DNA of 64,000 nt from Whitmania pigra (lineage: Eukaryota; Annelida; Clitellata; Hirudinida; Haemopidae): NCBI GenBank assembly GCA_021613335.1, contig JAJTWR010000308.1:1046001-1110000 (forward strand), given 5' to 3'. The notes below the pieces were generated by a model, which searched no databases, was not told where the DNA came from, and worked only from the letters and a program-made list of their open reading frames with translations. A program made the translations under genes and the position numbers. This document shows positions 24,961 through 36,820 of the stretch, piece after piece. Position 1 is the first letter of the stretch; every line of letters begins with the position of its first letter.

Positions 24961-25034
24961 GCAGCCCATACGGCTTACGGCTTAGTAACCAAAATCAGCT
25001 GCTTGATTTTATATTGCCAATTCCAATGGTCATT
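24961..25034. repeat. Dispersed repeat, copy 2 (copy 1 at 15391-15472)
   Basis: Reads cagcccatacggcttacggc and ends ...ccaatggtcattt. It is colinear with copy 1 and lies just upstream of the Tigger remnant. Confidence 0.6.
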
Positions 25035-25506
25035 TAATTATTGAAAACGTTATTGCAAAGTGCAGATATGTTCCTGTATTTGCATTATCTTCTTTCTTAT
25101 AGACTTATAGTCTTTCATATAGACTCATTCACAATTTTGATAAATGAAAATTCCGGTTGCTTTTAAAATATTTTTCGACTTTACATCCAGGTTCTTGCAT
25201 GGCGATGGAAAAAGCCCACAGGTAGAATTAATGTAATTGACACCATCTGATGATAACCGAGATTCACCGATCAAAAGTTTCAAGTCAAATCTTTGAATCT
25301 CTGTGGACAACTTTGTAAAAATCATTTGTATGACCAATCCAAAGTGTCCCTTCTTGAGACTGTGAAAGTGATTTTATCAATTAGCTGTCGCCCTAGATGA
25401 CATGACATTTTAAGACTTAAGAATTCCACGTCTCTTGTCGCAATTCAGTTTTAAACAGAAGCGAGTAACATTGTGATAATGTCTTAATCCGTGGAATCTT
25501 TTCTAC

Positions 25507-25648
25507 ATCTGACATTATTTAATGTAGAAATAACCAGTTAAGCAGCCATTATTTTCAAATTATCGTGATCTAACATTATACAAAACAAATAATTCACAGT
25601 CAATGATAAGTTTTTAAGTCATTAAATTTTCAACATTAATTCAAATAA
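25507..25648. repeat. Duplicated segment, copy 2 (copy 1 at 23829-23978)
   Basis: Colinear with copy 1, including the central cgtgatctaacattata block and the end caacattaattcaaata. Here the sequence continues directly into attgaaattttcc, so this copy lacks the 94-bp mini-element. Confidence 0.8.
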
Positions 25649-25901
25649 TTGAAATTTTCCGCTTTCCTTTTATCGACCACGATTTTCTTACATTTTTTAA
25701 TTCCACCAACCTTTCGAGGGTATCCACCTTTGCTCTTTGACTCGATTCCTGACCTTTGTGTGACCCTTCAGCGTAATCAACTTTAGCATCAGCATAATCT
25801 TTTTTATTTCTCAGCTTCGTATTTTCTAATATTCCATTTGTATTTTGATGGTTCTTCAATTTGTCATCATTACCATAAGTTTTCCGTCCTTTATTACACA
25901 A
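25641..25901 (-). CDS. Doubtful 86-aa Lys-rich ORF
   Basis: The translation is lysine- and asparagine-rich (KGRKTYGNDDKLKNHQNTNG) with no recognised domain. It overlaps the end of repeat copy 2 and has no clear splice or promoter support. Listed because the codon content is less simple than the surrounding DNA. It may be a gene fragment carried with the duplicated segment, or chance. Confidence 0.2.
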   Translation of the reverse strand: MCNKGRKTYGNDDKLKNHQNTNGILENTKLRNKKDYADAKVDYAEGSHKGQESSQRAKVDTLERLVELKNVRKSWSIKGKRKISII

Positions 25902-26811
25902 TCAAATGTAATTCTTCGATCATTTGAAATCATAGCATACTGTTGTAACGTCAGAGAATTGAATTTGATGGAGAAGTAAAAATAATCTTTTCTGACACTG
26001 AAATTTGCGAAAATGATTTCTCCTAAGGAGATATTTTTATTAAAGCAATGAAATATTTTATTGAATAACTAATTTAGATTAACCTGCCTAACACTCTCAT
26101 GGACGCTTCAATTTAATATCCTCCTTGATGAAATCAAAAAGTTGTGAAAATAATAGATATGAGACAAACATGATTAGCAACTCATCCAAATTTTTATTAA
26201 ACAAATATTCGCTGTGAAACTAGTATTCCGATGTTCAATGCCATTGTTCGCTGAACCTGACCTTGAGAGGTCACCTTTTTTGCTTCTCACCAAAAGCGGA
26301 AACTTTTGTCCTCCTTAAAAGACGTCTTAGCGTTAACTTTTTAGATTCTAAATGTAGCATCCTTCCTTAGCAATCACATTGTTCACTGGAAATTCACAAT
26401 GTTGACGATGGCTGCTAAGATATTGATCGCAATGATTGTAATAATATATAAATATTATGAAAACATTTGACTCTGGTTTTTAAATTTAATAATTGGCTTT
26501 TGGTCCTTTCCGTACAATTGAAAAAACTATCACTGTTGTGATTATTTAGCCTTGTTCGTTATTTGCGCGTGTTTTCATTTGCGTGAAAATGTGAAGAAAT
26601 CCACGAGCAAGCTATGATGACAAATATCCTTGACAGTCCTACGAAACACACTTGATATGACGGATTCCCAATGCTTCGACAATCGATCCATGTCTTGTCT
26701 GTTGAGTGTAAAAATTACGTAAAATAATCAATCAATAAGCAGCTACAAAAACAAAAAAAAAGAATAAAAATCTCATGATTTTGGTCAGAAACTGTTTAAA
26801 GATGGCGAATC
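25902..26811. other. AT-rich intergenic, 3' side of the two-TM gene
   Basis: No coding signal was found. It should contain the 3' UTR of the minus-strand gene ending at 26812. Confidence 0.4.
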
Positions 26812-27687
26812 TCAGTCGGCATTTGAAATTCGTTGAGCTGTTTCGTCAAAATCAGCCGATGATTGGCAATGTTCTGGACTCGGTTGAACTTCGGGACCGA
26901 AATTAGGATGAGATGGAGGCCAGGATCCTGTGGAGACTTCCACGCCAAAGTTTTCTCCGGATTTGTGGATCTCTTGCGACGAATTTCGAGAAGTTTCGGC
27001 GTCATCAAGTTGTTGTTGTTGTTGTTCGAGTGGCGAGTTGTTATCGTTGTTGAGGCCGTTCTTGCTACTGTGAGTAGATGTATGTTCAGGCGATTGCACT
27101 TTATGTAGCTGGAAATCATCGCTCGAAGTCTTAGAACCGGTGATCATGAGGGATGGAGTATCCACGTAGATTGGCGGCCATTTTCTCTCCCTGGCATAGG
27201 ATTCCCTATTCGTTGAGGGACTGCCGGCATGAAAACCTTCCTGGTTGTAGCTGCGTGAATGTTTTAATCATTAACATTTAATCAACAGGTTATCAATCCT
27301 GCATGGCAAGAATTCTTTAACGAACAAACCAGTTTACCACAGGGCTGGGGTTTCTTCTTCCTCCAACTCTTCGTCGTCGTCTTCACCCGTTCGTCCCCAC
27401 TTCTGCCGTCTGTCGTTCTTGTGCCTCGAATGGTTCTGTTTGTTTTTAGTACGACAGCATTTCCAGCATACCTTGAAACTGTGAGTCTTCACCATGATGC
27501 ACCAGAAAAACCCCGGTAACATCAAGAGAAATCCGAACGCCACGAAACCCATGCCGATGACCGTGGCCGAGGTTTTGACTCCGATGGAGATGGTTATTGC
27601 CACCGGGACTGCTCCGACGACCGAGAATCCTCCTCCAAGCCCCATTACAATCAGTGGACCCCTGTAGGCCGACGATATGGAAGGCAT
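26812..27687 (-). CDS. Two-transmembrane protein with acidic and Ser/Gln-rich cytoplasmic tail, 262 aa
   Basis: Exons 27687-27338 and 27250-26812 close in frame (donor GTAAAC, acceptor acgcag). The N-terminus, MPSISSAYRGPLIVMGLGGG, runs into TM1 (about 11-36), a short loop, then TM2 (about 43-66, FLLMLPGFFWCIMV). A Cys pair (VCWKCC) comes next, which could be palmitoylated, followed by a basic stretch and EDDDEELEEEE. Exon 2 gives a Pro-Pro-Ile-Tyr-Val motif (KWPPIYVDTPSL), a five-Gln run and a Ser/Asn-rich end. A PPxY-like motif is suggestive but here reads PPIY, which would fit a WW-domain ligand. I cannot name the family; small TMEM proteins share this layout. Confidence 0.7.
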
Positions 27688-28065
27688 GGATTGATTCTTC
27701 TTAGTTTTGCTTCAAGTGCTTCGCGGAGTCTTCATTTCTTAGGAACCTGTTCTTCTCCTGGTTACGTTGTGCCTGTAAAAATTTTAATTTAGCAACAAAT
27801 TCATTGAAAGGTTTTAGAATCTTAGCCATATATACTGCCACTATATCTGTTTAAGATGCATTGATTTTATGCAACGAAGCCTACAAATTGACGGTCGTAA
27901 CGTGTAAACAAATACTCAGTGTCTGCTGAATGCGCCTGCAATGTTTCTAGTGAGATGATTAGGCACTCGTGTTGTTAGAGAGCGTTTATCGAAATTATTT
28001 AAGATGTCGTTGTCTGTTTAGCTTTTTATCACAAATGGAACTCTGAGCGATTTCGTTTTATTTCA

Positions 28066-28136
28066 GGTTCCGGAAATTCTGAATTTTTAGGCGAAAATGA
28101 GCAAACAAAGCGATGTCCTAGACATGAGAGGAGATG
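28066..28136 (+). CDS. Possible first coding exon (MSKQSDVLDMRGD), partial
   Basis: A tttatttcag acceptor-like site at 28065 is followed by ATG at 28097, thirteen codons and a GATG|GTAAAT donor. It is arranged head-to-head with the two-TM gene. No following exon was identified, so the gene is unknown and the call is weak. Confidence 0.2.
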
Positions 28137-29552
28137 GTAAATCAATTCTATGCCTGATCAATATCCAAACGACTTGCTACCAGCCAATGTTTGCTCGCGT
28201 GCATTCTCAAGTCTTACAAACTGAATTCACTTCTGAATGCTATGTCCTAGTTTTACTAAAGACAACTTGACAACTGTTATCTAATAGATCCGTGAGCTAC
28301 TTAAGTTCAATAGCAACAGAGCAAAAAAAGGTTTCAGTTTAACCTGTGATTTCAAGATAAAATTCCAGAAAGAGTATTTTGTTTTCGTAGTCCACCGAGG
28401 TGACAATTATGCGAATTTGATCCGACTATTTTATACGGAGATTACTCGTTACAGTCACTCTATTCGCTATTAAGTGTCAAACGATACAGTATGATGAAAG
28501 CACATCGTATATGTATTCGTACAAGAGTAGGTTGAGGGCCCAACATCGACTGGTTCTCATCGACCATGACTGCACCGAGGCTTGCTTGCCCTGTGCGCTG
28601 TCTCAAGCCTGTGCAACCAACATGTCGGCTCCAATGCATGCCATTAGGAAATTTTTTCGTTGGCGACTATTTTTGTTTTTGTTGTTGTTTCAATATTTTC
28701 TTTCGGTTATCTGCTTGGTTTGAGTCGACGTTTTCGAAACGAACAAATGCTAAAGATAAACCACGGATCTATTACAAGACGTAATTATTAGATTGTTACA
28801 ATAATGACGTGACACATCATCGAGATGACGACATATTATTTCATGTGAGAAGCAAGCACGTGTGGAATTGCAATTATTTCAGGATTACAACATGCGAACG
28901 CCACAATCATTCGAATATCTGCATGCGATCGCTTGCTTGGGTCGATGTCCCGTTAAATTTTGTACTTCGGAGATTCATTGATGAGGAAGCTAGCAGACCA
29001 ATAAGACTCTACTTTCCGTAGAACAAAAGATCTGCGGAGAAAGTAATAAGCAAATGAAGAGATGAACAGGCAGTCAACAACATTTTGTAAAAATTCACAA
29101 TTTTGATAATTTCACAAAGCAGCTTTCGTAAATCCTGGCGTCGACTTATGGCGAGATGATGATGATGATGATGAAATAGTCAGAACAGCTGATGAAGACG
29201 ATACGGTAATGATGACGACTGTGATAATGCCTAAAAGTCATTTAAGCAGTTGCTAAGGTCAATGATTCGGCCTTTGAAATTGCTTCGTTCGATGTCAAAT
29301 GCCAATTAAATAAATATTACAAATACTATTTAAATATTTGAAAATAAAATTTAAATATTAAAAAAATTAAATATTTTCATTTAAAAATTAATTGTCTCCA
29401 TTGCAGTACAAAGGCAAATAAAATCAAAGTCGACAAACGAAGCAATAGCTCTCAATTATAATGAACAATTTATATTTAAACACATATAATATAAGCAATG
29501 GATAATTTTTAGCAATGGATTAAATGCTTTTATTTTAAACTTTGTACACAGT
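28137..29552. other. Intergenic with a GC-richer patch and short trinucleotide repeats
   Basis: 28490-29030 is GC-richer than its surroundings and shows overlapping short frames, none with a recognisable domain. A (GAT)n run lies at 29157-29174. The rest is AT-rich. Confidence 0.4.
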
Positions 29553-29672
29553 TGGATAACAATTATCATATTCATTTGGATAATAATAATCATATTCATT
29601 TGGATAACAATAATCATATTCATTTGGATAATAATAATCATATTCATTTGGATAACAATAATCATATTCATT
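29553..29672. repeat. 24-bp minisatellite, five copies
   Basis: Unit catattcatttggataacaa plus taat, repeated five times, alternating between aacaataat and aataataat variants. A 24-bp unit keeps one frame open, hence Asp-Asn-Asn-His-Ile-His-Leu and Asn-Glu-Tyr-Asp repeats in translation; these are not considered genes. Confidence 0.9.
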
Positions 29673-31100
29673 TGGAACTTGTTTACCGCGGTCAACTTGA
29701 CATGGAAAAGTGGATAAGTGGAGTATGGAGAGCTTTGATGCTCGAAGTAATAAAGGCATCAAAAACACCCCGATTTGCCGTCAATAGAATATAATAATGC
29801 ACCATTACTTTATTATTATTGTTAATCTATCTATAATTATATATAATTTTATATTATATACTATTTTTATATTAAAACCAGTGTTATAATCGCAATAGTA
29901 ATCGTAAATAACCATAATAAAAACAATTAAGAACGGTCAAAAACAACACTAACTTAATCTTTCCATTCTGTTGTGTTTATTTTAAACAGTTGATAATTGA
30001 TGTTGAAAAATTTATATGAGTAAAACATATTTTGTTCTAATAGGTTTATAATGGCTTATCATAATTTTGTAACTATCACAGAATATTTGTAACCAACTAG
30101 TTAGACATTTTGATTACTTTGATTTTTATAACGACTGAAACCAGGTCATTGATGAGTGGTTCAAGGGAAAACAAGGTCAAGAACAGCAAGACAGAAGTCC
30201 CCTCTCGTGAGTAAGTGAAACAGCTTCATTTATTAAAAGCGAAACACAAGAAAACAGGAAGTTAGACGATCAAAGGTCAACAGAAAATGTACAACATTCC
30301 CAGAGTATTTGAAGTGTATATTTGTGACAACACATGTTGTTGGGGAATATTGCTTCGAAAGATGGTAATACCTGTTTGTTTTTTTTTCTAAGATTTGTAG
30401 AACGATGTGGCACTATTACATGATACATGACACTATTACATCATACATGACGCTATTCAACGACTACTCTTCTACAGTACCATCCCCCGAAAACTGCAGG
30501 AGAATCAAATTGGCGAAACGTTGAAGACCTGAAGAACTCCTATGAGGAAAGAAACATAAACGTTGATAGTAAATTAATGTTGTCTTACTGCAAATAGAAT
30601 TAACGAAATATGCGAGTATCTCTATGGGATAGCCCAGTTTCTAGGAGATATGACACCATTCTATTCTAAATCTATACGATAACAACACATAGATGAGAGA
30701 ACCTCAGAAATAGTAAAATTCTGAGAATGCAAATCAATGTTGAGCCAACCCTAAACAACTTACTCTTATAAATATCCAATTAATGATAATAGTAAATGAA
30801 AATTCTTACAAAAATGATTGATTAAATCTAAAACAAACTAGCAAAGTTTAGTTTCTTTTCAAGCATTTATGAAAAAATGAATTGAAATAAAAAAATAATT
30901 GAAATGGTGATTAAGAAATAACATGCTTCACCATTTTATCAAAAGGTACTTCTGCCAAATTAAGATTTTCATTTTCCTGGTTCTTACTTTTACCTCTAAC
31001 TTTATATTTATCAAAAAACGTTTTTGGGAACATTTAAACTGCTTTCCTCTAAATGAGAATTTTTAAATGCCTCAATAGCGTGCTTTTCGGGATATTACTA
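29673..31100. other. AT-rich intergenic DNA
   Basis: No gene was found. A short direct repeat (cactattacatgatacatga / cactattacatcatacatga) lies at about 30411-30451. Confidence 0.4.
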
Positions 31101-31289
31101 ATGGAGGCGTGGCTGAGAGTTTCGGCGCTCAGGGCGAAAATTATAATTTGACACCATACCCTTGACATTAATAATTTAGTATAAATTTTTTTAATTTGGC
31201 GTCCCCACCCCCCTAATATTATTACTTTGGCACTTCCCTAGGCACGGCGCCCAGGGTTGCTGCTCCCTCCCTCCCTAGCCATGCCACTG
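31101..31289. mobile_element. hAT-like MITE (copy related to 35355-35495)
   Basis: The left end reads ggaggcgtggctgag; the right end in reverse complement is CAGTGGCATGGCTAGGGAG, typical of hAT-like termini. The interior holds ggcgctcagggcg...ataatttg...ggcgcccaggg, shared with the element at 35355. Transposase is absent. Confidence 0.5.
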
Positions 31290-31742
31290 CCTACTAAATA
31301 GGTCCCAAGTGCTGACCTACCCATTTTTTCAGATTAAATAAGTCAAAAATTTTTGAAAAGTTAAAAATATTAAGATTTCTTTAAGATAATCAACTCTTTC
31401 GTTTTCAATTGAGTTGCACAACTATTAGTGGCACAGTCTGCCCACCTTCAAACCAGAGACTGGTTGTAAATGTGGTGACAGATAGAATCTATAGAGCCTT
31501 TTGTCAGACATTATTATTATTATTATTCATTATCATTATTATTATTAATTATTATTATTCAGATTCAAACAGAAAGGCAATATCACAAAAGTCCAGTTTC
31601 TAAGAGATATTGACTGTTTATTGTGTATGTTCAAATACTACATAAACATCATCCACCAAATGTCAAATGGGGACATCACAAAAGATGAGCCACTCTCTCT
31701 GCATCTCCACAACATAAACGAGAAATTATTGTCGATACTCTT

Positions 31743-32552
31743 CAGTGATGGGCTTTAACTACTTAAAAAGTAGTTAACTACATTTATAAAAAAGTAGTTA
31801 GTAACTATTTTTAACTACTTTTTAAATAAGTAGTTAGTAACTACTCCTTAACTACTTGCATAGTAGTTAACTACTTTTTAACTACTATTTTAACTACTTT
31901 TCCGTTGACATTTGATAAAATTAATTTTCTGGACTATTGAACAAGACATAATTATTAGCATATTTATTTACACTAGTGTAACATTTTCAACAAAATTTTA
32001 TTATCCAAATTGATCAAAAACAGAAGTATTCAGTGGATGTTTCAGTCGATCTCTTAAAAAAATCATCATGTCAACATGATTATCCTATAATTTACATTGT
32101 CTGTTACATAAAACCTGCCCTGCTGCACTAAAAAGTCTTTCAACTGCTGCCGAATTTGATAATGTTGAATTAAGCTTGATGAATGCAGCACAAACAATTG
32201 GATAATTAAGTAGAGTTTGTACATTTCTTGTGGAGTTTGATAAATAATCATTAAGCTGTTCAGCTAACACATTATCACAAGAGTTTGGTACACTTTCCAC
32301 ATAGTCATATAAATCATCATATTCACTGTTCTGAGCCGCATTGCATTGTCCGCAGAGGTGGTGATTGTTAACGATGTAGGGCTTTTGGAAAAAAATTATT
32401 TTTCTTCATTTTATTTTACATTTTTTTTAAAAGTAGTTAACTATTTGTAGTTAATAACTACTTTAAAAGTAGTTAACTACTATTTTTTAACTACTTTAAA
32501 GTAGTTATTAACTAGTAGTTAACTACTTATAGTTAGTAACTACCCATCACTG
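31743..32552 (-). mobile_element. hAT element, 810 bp, internally deleted, with perfect 8-bp target duplication
   Basis: The ends are CAGTGATGGG and CCCATCACTG, exact inverted repeats, flanked by ATACTCTT on both sides (31735-31742 and 32553-32560); 8-bp duplications are the hallmark of hAT. Both subterminal regions are packed with the palindrome AGTAGTTAACTACT and variants, presumably transposase-binding sites. The minus-strand interior encodes the hAT C-terminal dimerisation motif NSAAVERLFSAAGQVL and, after one TAG, DNHVDMMIFLRDRL. The catalytic DDE region is gone, so this copy is non-autonomous. Confidence 0.92.
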
Positions 32553-32560
32553 ATACTCTT

Positions 32561-33419
32561 ACAGATAATGAAGAAAGATGGATTTCCTTATTTTTAGTAA
32601 TCGCCAAGACAAAGTTTAGTTCTGGAGATTGGCTTTCTAGTTTGGACCTCTTTGGCCAACAAATTGTTTCAAAACATGTTCCCTGTCCATAGATTTATAG
32701 AATTTTAGTTACCAACAGATTCAAATTTAAAGATTGCTGGCACAGGCTAGCAGAGAAACTGAGGCCTGTGCAGAAAAAAGTAATTCGAGTGTTTTAGGAT
32801 CCTACAAATAAATTGTAAATTACTGAACAATTAAATAATTTAGTTAGTATATTAACTTTGATCAGCAGAAACTTGATAAAATGAATCTAATGGTTTTAAT
32901 GCGTGGGTTTGAGGTGCATTTGAAGAACTTTGGCATTTGTTACTGAAGTGGTTTGTTCTTATAACAAGTGATTTTTGAAAGTCATTCAAACTTGTTGCTT
33001 TGTAAATGTAAGTCAATACATCCATCACAAATTTTACAGTCAATCAACCATAATATCTATAAACAACCCAAGACATAAACCCTTTCCAGAGCCCTAGCCA
33101 CCACAACAGTGGGTGCAATCATCCAGTCTTCTTCATCCATAACCAAATTTACAACCATCTCAAATATCTCAACTCCAATGTTGCATCTAACAAATGTAAG
33201 TTCTCTTTTTTGCAATAGTTTTAAACAAAACAGCCACTACCACTTTTGAGCTGAAATCAAACCATTTCAAGAGATGTAAACATTTGACAGATGAAATATC
33301 TGGCATTGTTTATCCAGAGCTACCAATTCAAAGATGTTCATCTCTACTTTTCTATTGAACGAAATTAAAGCGTCATCTAAATGTTTCTTTCCGGATTTAT
33401 TTCTCAAATGATTCTAGAA
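32561..33419. other. Intergenic, 3' side of NDUFA6
   Basis: AT-rich. A short minus-strand frame at 32852-33043 has no support. No element recognised. Confidence 0.4.
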
Positions 33420-34218
33420 TCACTCATGGCCATCGTAGAACTTTGTAAGAAAATCCTTTGGTTTGGCTTGGCAATCCTTTTCCATGAATCCCATTATGTG
33501 GCTTCTTGTCTTCCACACATTTACAGTTTCTACTAGTTCCATCTGGCCCTGAAAACAGCACTTCAATAATAATGCTTTCAAATACAACATATTTGAATAA
33601 AATACAAGAAGCATGTAAAAAACAAATAAATAAACATATATATTTGTGGAGAAAGTAAGATAGATGCACATAATACATAAACAAAATTGTAAGCAAATCT
33701 TCAGAAATATATCAACTAAAAATAATTTACTTTCATAGCACTGTTTGCAGATGCAATCAGTTATAGTGCTTGTATCGGGATAATTTGAGCACTTACAGAA
33801 TTGGCTAAATGTAGGTATGTGTAAAAACTAAGTAAATAAATAAATGTATTGTGTAAGTCATCAAATGGTGAAAATGAAAGCCAACCTTGATGACTAGCAT
33901 GTCAATAACACGAATGTCTTTGACGGCTTTATTCTTTGCAAACTCCTCATGCAGCCTCTTTCTATAATCACTTACGGTAATGGGGACGTCATACTTAAGC
34001 ACTGCAAATCATGCAAAACGAGTAAGCTTTAGCATTTCAAAGCAACAAGGTCAGCAGGACACCTAATATTGAACAGGTAACTAAAAAGTACCGATAGACG
34101 GAACTTGGCGATACCAGGCCTTATATAAATTCAAAACTCTTTTCTTGGCTTCATCGCTGTTAGATGAAAAAACTGGAGTTACTTGGCGAGCCGTCGACCT
34201 GATTATTTTGGAAGCCAT
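33420..34218 (-). CDS. NDUFA6: NADH dehydrogenase 1 alpha subcomplex subunit 6 (complex I LYR subunit), 123 aa
   Basis: An accessory subunit of mitochondrial complex I that binds acyl-carrier protein through its LYR motif. Exons 34218-34092, 34001-33886 and 33548-33420 close in frame. The LYR-type motif appears as LNLYKAWYRQVP (exon 1). Exon 2 has YRKRLHEEFAKNK and IRVIDMLVIK; exon 3 has ETVNVWKTRSHIMGF and KPKDFLTKFYDGHE, matching the family C-terminus. Length fits (about 128 in human). The strict L-Y-R reads L-Y-K, a conservative change. It lies between two hAT-type elements. The intron 1 donor is GTACTT, intron 2 GTTGGC. Confidence 0.95.
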
Positions 34219-35354
34219 TGCAGACTGCAACCAAAAAAACAAAAACAGTTCCTAAAAGTACACAATTTATAAACCACGTCAACGAAATTTAAAAAAATTT
34301 TTTTTTTTAATTTAATATTTTAAACTTATTGTATTTAATTAAGTATTGCTGGCAAATCTCGCAAAAGTTAGCTAGATGAACCATTACAACAATTTTACCT
34401 TAAACATGTTCTTTATTATTATCGTTGCATTAAAATATTGTTTTGGTGAGCACTATTTTTTAAAATGTGTTAATGTTTAAAATGCATGTTACCCTAAAAC
34501 CACATTCCTTCAAAATCAGTAGGCTTGATAACTTGTGATCGCTTACTAGATGGTTCGTTTCCCATGGCGACTAAGTTTGATTCTTGAGGTATTTCTCATT
34601 CGTTTTGTTTGTAATTAAATTTACACTAAAAATAATAATGTACAGTTATAAAAAAAATATTAGTACATTTGCTACCTAGAATTAATTCTGCTACGTAATT
34701 AACTCTTAATACCATTTGTGTTCATATACCAAGGCAGAAAAAGTTTTTGGATCTTTCGAACCATATGACATTAAAAGGTACATTGACAGCACACAGAAGT
34801 CTTGCTTACGCGGAGTGAGCATTAATAAAAACAGGTAAGCATGGTTCAGCTGTGCTAATAATTTCAGTTGAATCGATAATTTGGATCTCTTTCGTCACAT
34901 TCTCTTCGGTTCCATGCAGGCAATCGAAATGAACATTAAATTGTTTGATGGTTCGTTACATCTTCATACTCTCCTTTAGATATACTTTCACCGACAGTTG
35001 CTAGGCGCGCCAAGAGAAAATATTTTTGTTCAGTTTTCGAGTTGAGTACCAGAGAGTGAACGAGGTGATCGCAACCATCTATAATTTTAGAATTGGAAAT
35101 TTAAAAGTCTGAAAACTGTTGAAATTGCCGAAATATTTACGGGCTGAAGTCTCTCGAAGTATGTTTCGGAAGTATTTTAATCGCCAATATTTATGTTTTA
35201 ATAAATATCAGTTTTATTGATCAAATTATGAGATTATCAATTTTCACGAGCATCATTTTGATCTGATTTCATTGAATTGCACGTTCAATTAACAACTAGT
35301 CATACTTTTTACTTAAAGATTGCTATTAATTTACTGCTATGTAAAAAACTAAGG
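34219..35354. promoter_or_regulatory. NDUFA6 upstream region and AT-rich spacer
   Basis: The NDUFA6 promoter should lie just right of 34218. The remaining kilobase is AT-rich, with no gene signal. Confidence 0.35.
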
Positions 35355-35495
35355 GTTTCGGCGCCCGGGGCGGAACTGATAATTTGGCGCCCCGCCTTAG
35401 CATTATTAATTTGGATTCCAATTTTGATAATGTGGCACACATCTTAACATTATCAATTTGGTGCTCAGGGAAATGTCCCTTCCTATGCCACTGTT
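35355..35495. mobile_element. hAT-like MITE, partly truncated (related to 31101-31289)
   Basis: Shares gtttcggcgc-c/t-c-gggcg, repeated ataatttgg(c/t)gcc blocks and a right end cctatgccactg (reverse complement CAGTGGCATAGG) with the element at 31101. The left terminal repeat is not evident. Confidence 0.5.
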
Positions 35496-36820
35496 TATAT
35501 TATTATATTGCGATGTTTATATCATGTGAATGAATGTTTTAAAAAAGATGAAAAAATTAGATGAAAAACTGTAACCATCTTTTGGCATTGTTATCAATTT
35601 AATGAAAACTAATTTCATAAGCTGATCAAGTTCACATGAACTCTCTTTCAAGAGAAACGTGTTCATTAAAATCTCATCTTTACGTTGTTGATAAACGCCG
35701 CTTATGAAAATGTAATTAATTGCTTGAATCGAATAATATTTCCACGGAGGCTTATGAAAGTAATGAAAGTAATTGCATAAACTCGACCACCGGACAGTGG
35801 TACACAGCAAAGATACCGTGTTCTCCAAACCCGGCAAATGAAACTTAAGAAGTTGTCCTTGGAAGAGGATAGGTTCATCATCTCATCAGCTGACGTAAGA
35901 ATGGAGGAAAGATGAAAGGGATGAAATGGCAATTAGTTTTCCACACGTGTGCAGGTGCATCGATGAGTGGATTGAATCTCGGTTTAATTCCAAATTCAAC
36001 TCCATTCATCCACCCAAGTCGGCCATAAATAGGTTGAAGTACTATCTCCTTACTGTTATGACTCATTAAGCCAATTAGGCGCCTTTGAAACTTTCAAGGT
36101 AGGCGGAAGATATTGTCAGAGCTTATGAAAATATATCGTCGGTGTCAAAACATAGTCATAATAATATAAAAATTATTACTATTATTGTTGTTAATAATAA
36201 TAATAATGATGTTGTTATTATTGAGATGATTATTAAAGTTAACTTTGCGGCTATATTGGCTGAAGTGTCTGCATTCCACGTGCTTCGTCTGATGACGCTT
36301 TCGCCGACTTTTCGTCGGCTAAATATAGCCCTTCCATGAGGAATTATTGTCTGGACCTACTGGATTTAAACATTCACGTGACTGGTGTGGGTCAGACGAG
36401 TTCAATCAGTAGATGCTAAAAATATTTTCAACCCGAGACTAGGTGTGCCTTTGCGTAATTACCTGGAATATTCTTGAGTGTAATGTTTTTAATTTTACAT
36501 TTTCTATTAAAGAGGAGAACAAGAACAAAATGGAATGAAATTTAACCATTTTACCGTCCTTCCTTAATTAAAAAAAATTTCCCGCTTGAAAAAGCTAGCG
36601 ATGACTGGTTTGGAGTGATTGCTTAAGAGAACGATTAATTCGCGGTCGGTTTCGTTTTTAGGTGGCAAACAACATTCTAAAAATAACTTTCAGATTTCTA
36701 CTGGCAACTTAGAAACTCAGAAATAATTGGCAACCAGGTCTGCGCTTGCTCATAGTTTTAAAAAAAATGACTTTCAACATCTCATCCTGACTCGGAGTTT
36801 GAAGGTGAAGATCGAAAGAA
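35496..36820. other. Intergenic; small inverted repeat at about 36249-36330
   Basis: GGCTATATT at 36249 is matched by AATATAGCC at about 36322, enclosing a GC-richer interior, perhaps a small inverted-repeat element. A minor ATT/AAT repeat lies at 36176-36210. No coding exon was recognised. Confidence 0.35.

Noticed and set aside
28511..28784. Two overlapping plus-strand frames in a GC-richer patch
   Set aside because: No recognisable domain, no splice sites and no upstream promoter evidence; overlapping frames suggest chance.
29456..29794. Repetitive open frames on both strands (NEYDYYYP and DNNNHIHL repeats)
   Set aside because: The 24-bp minisatellite unit keeps all frames open; no other coding evidence.
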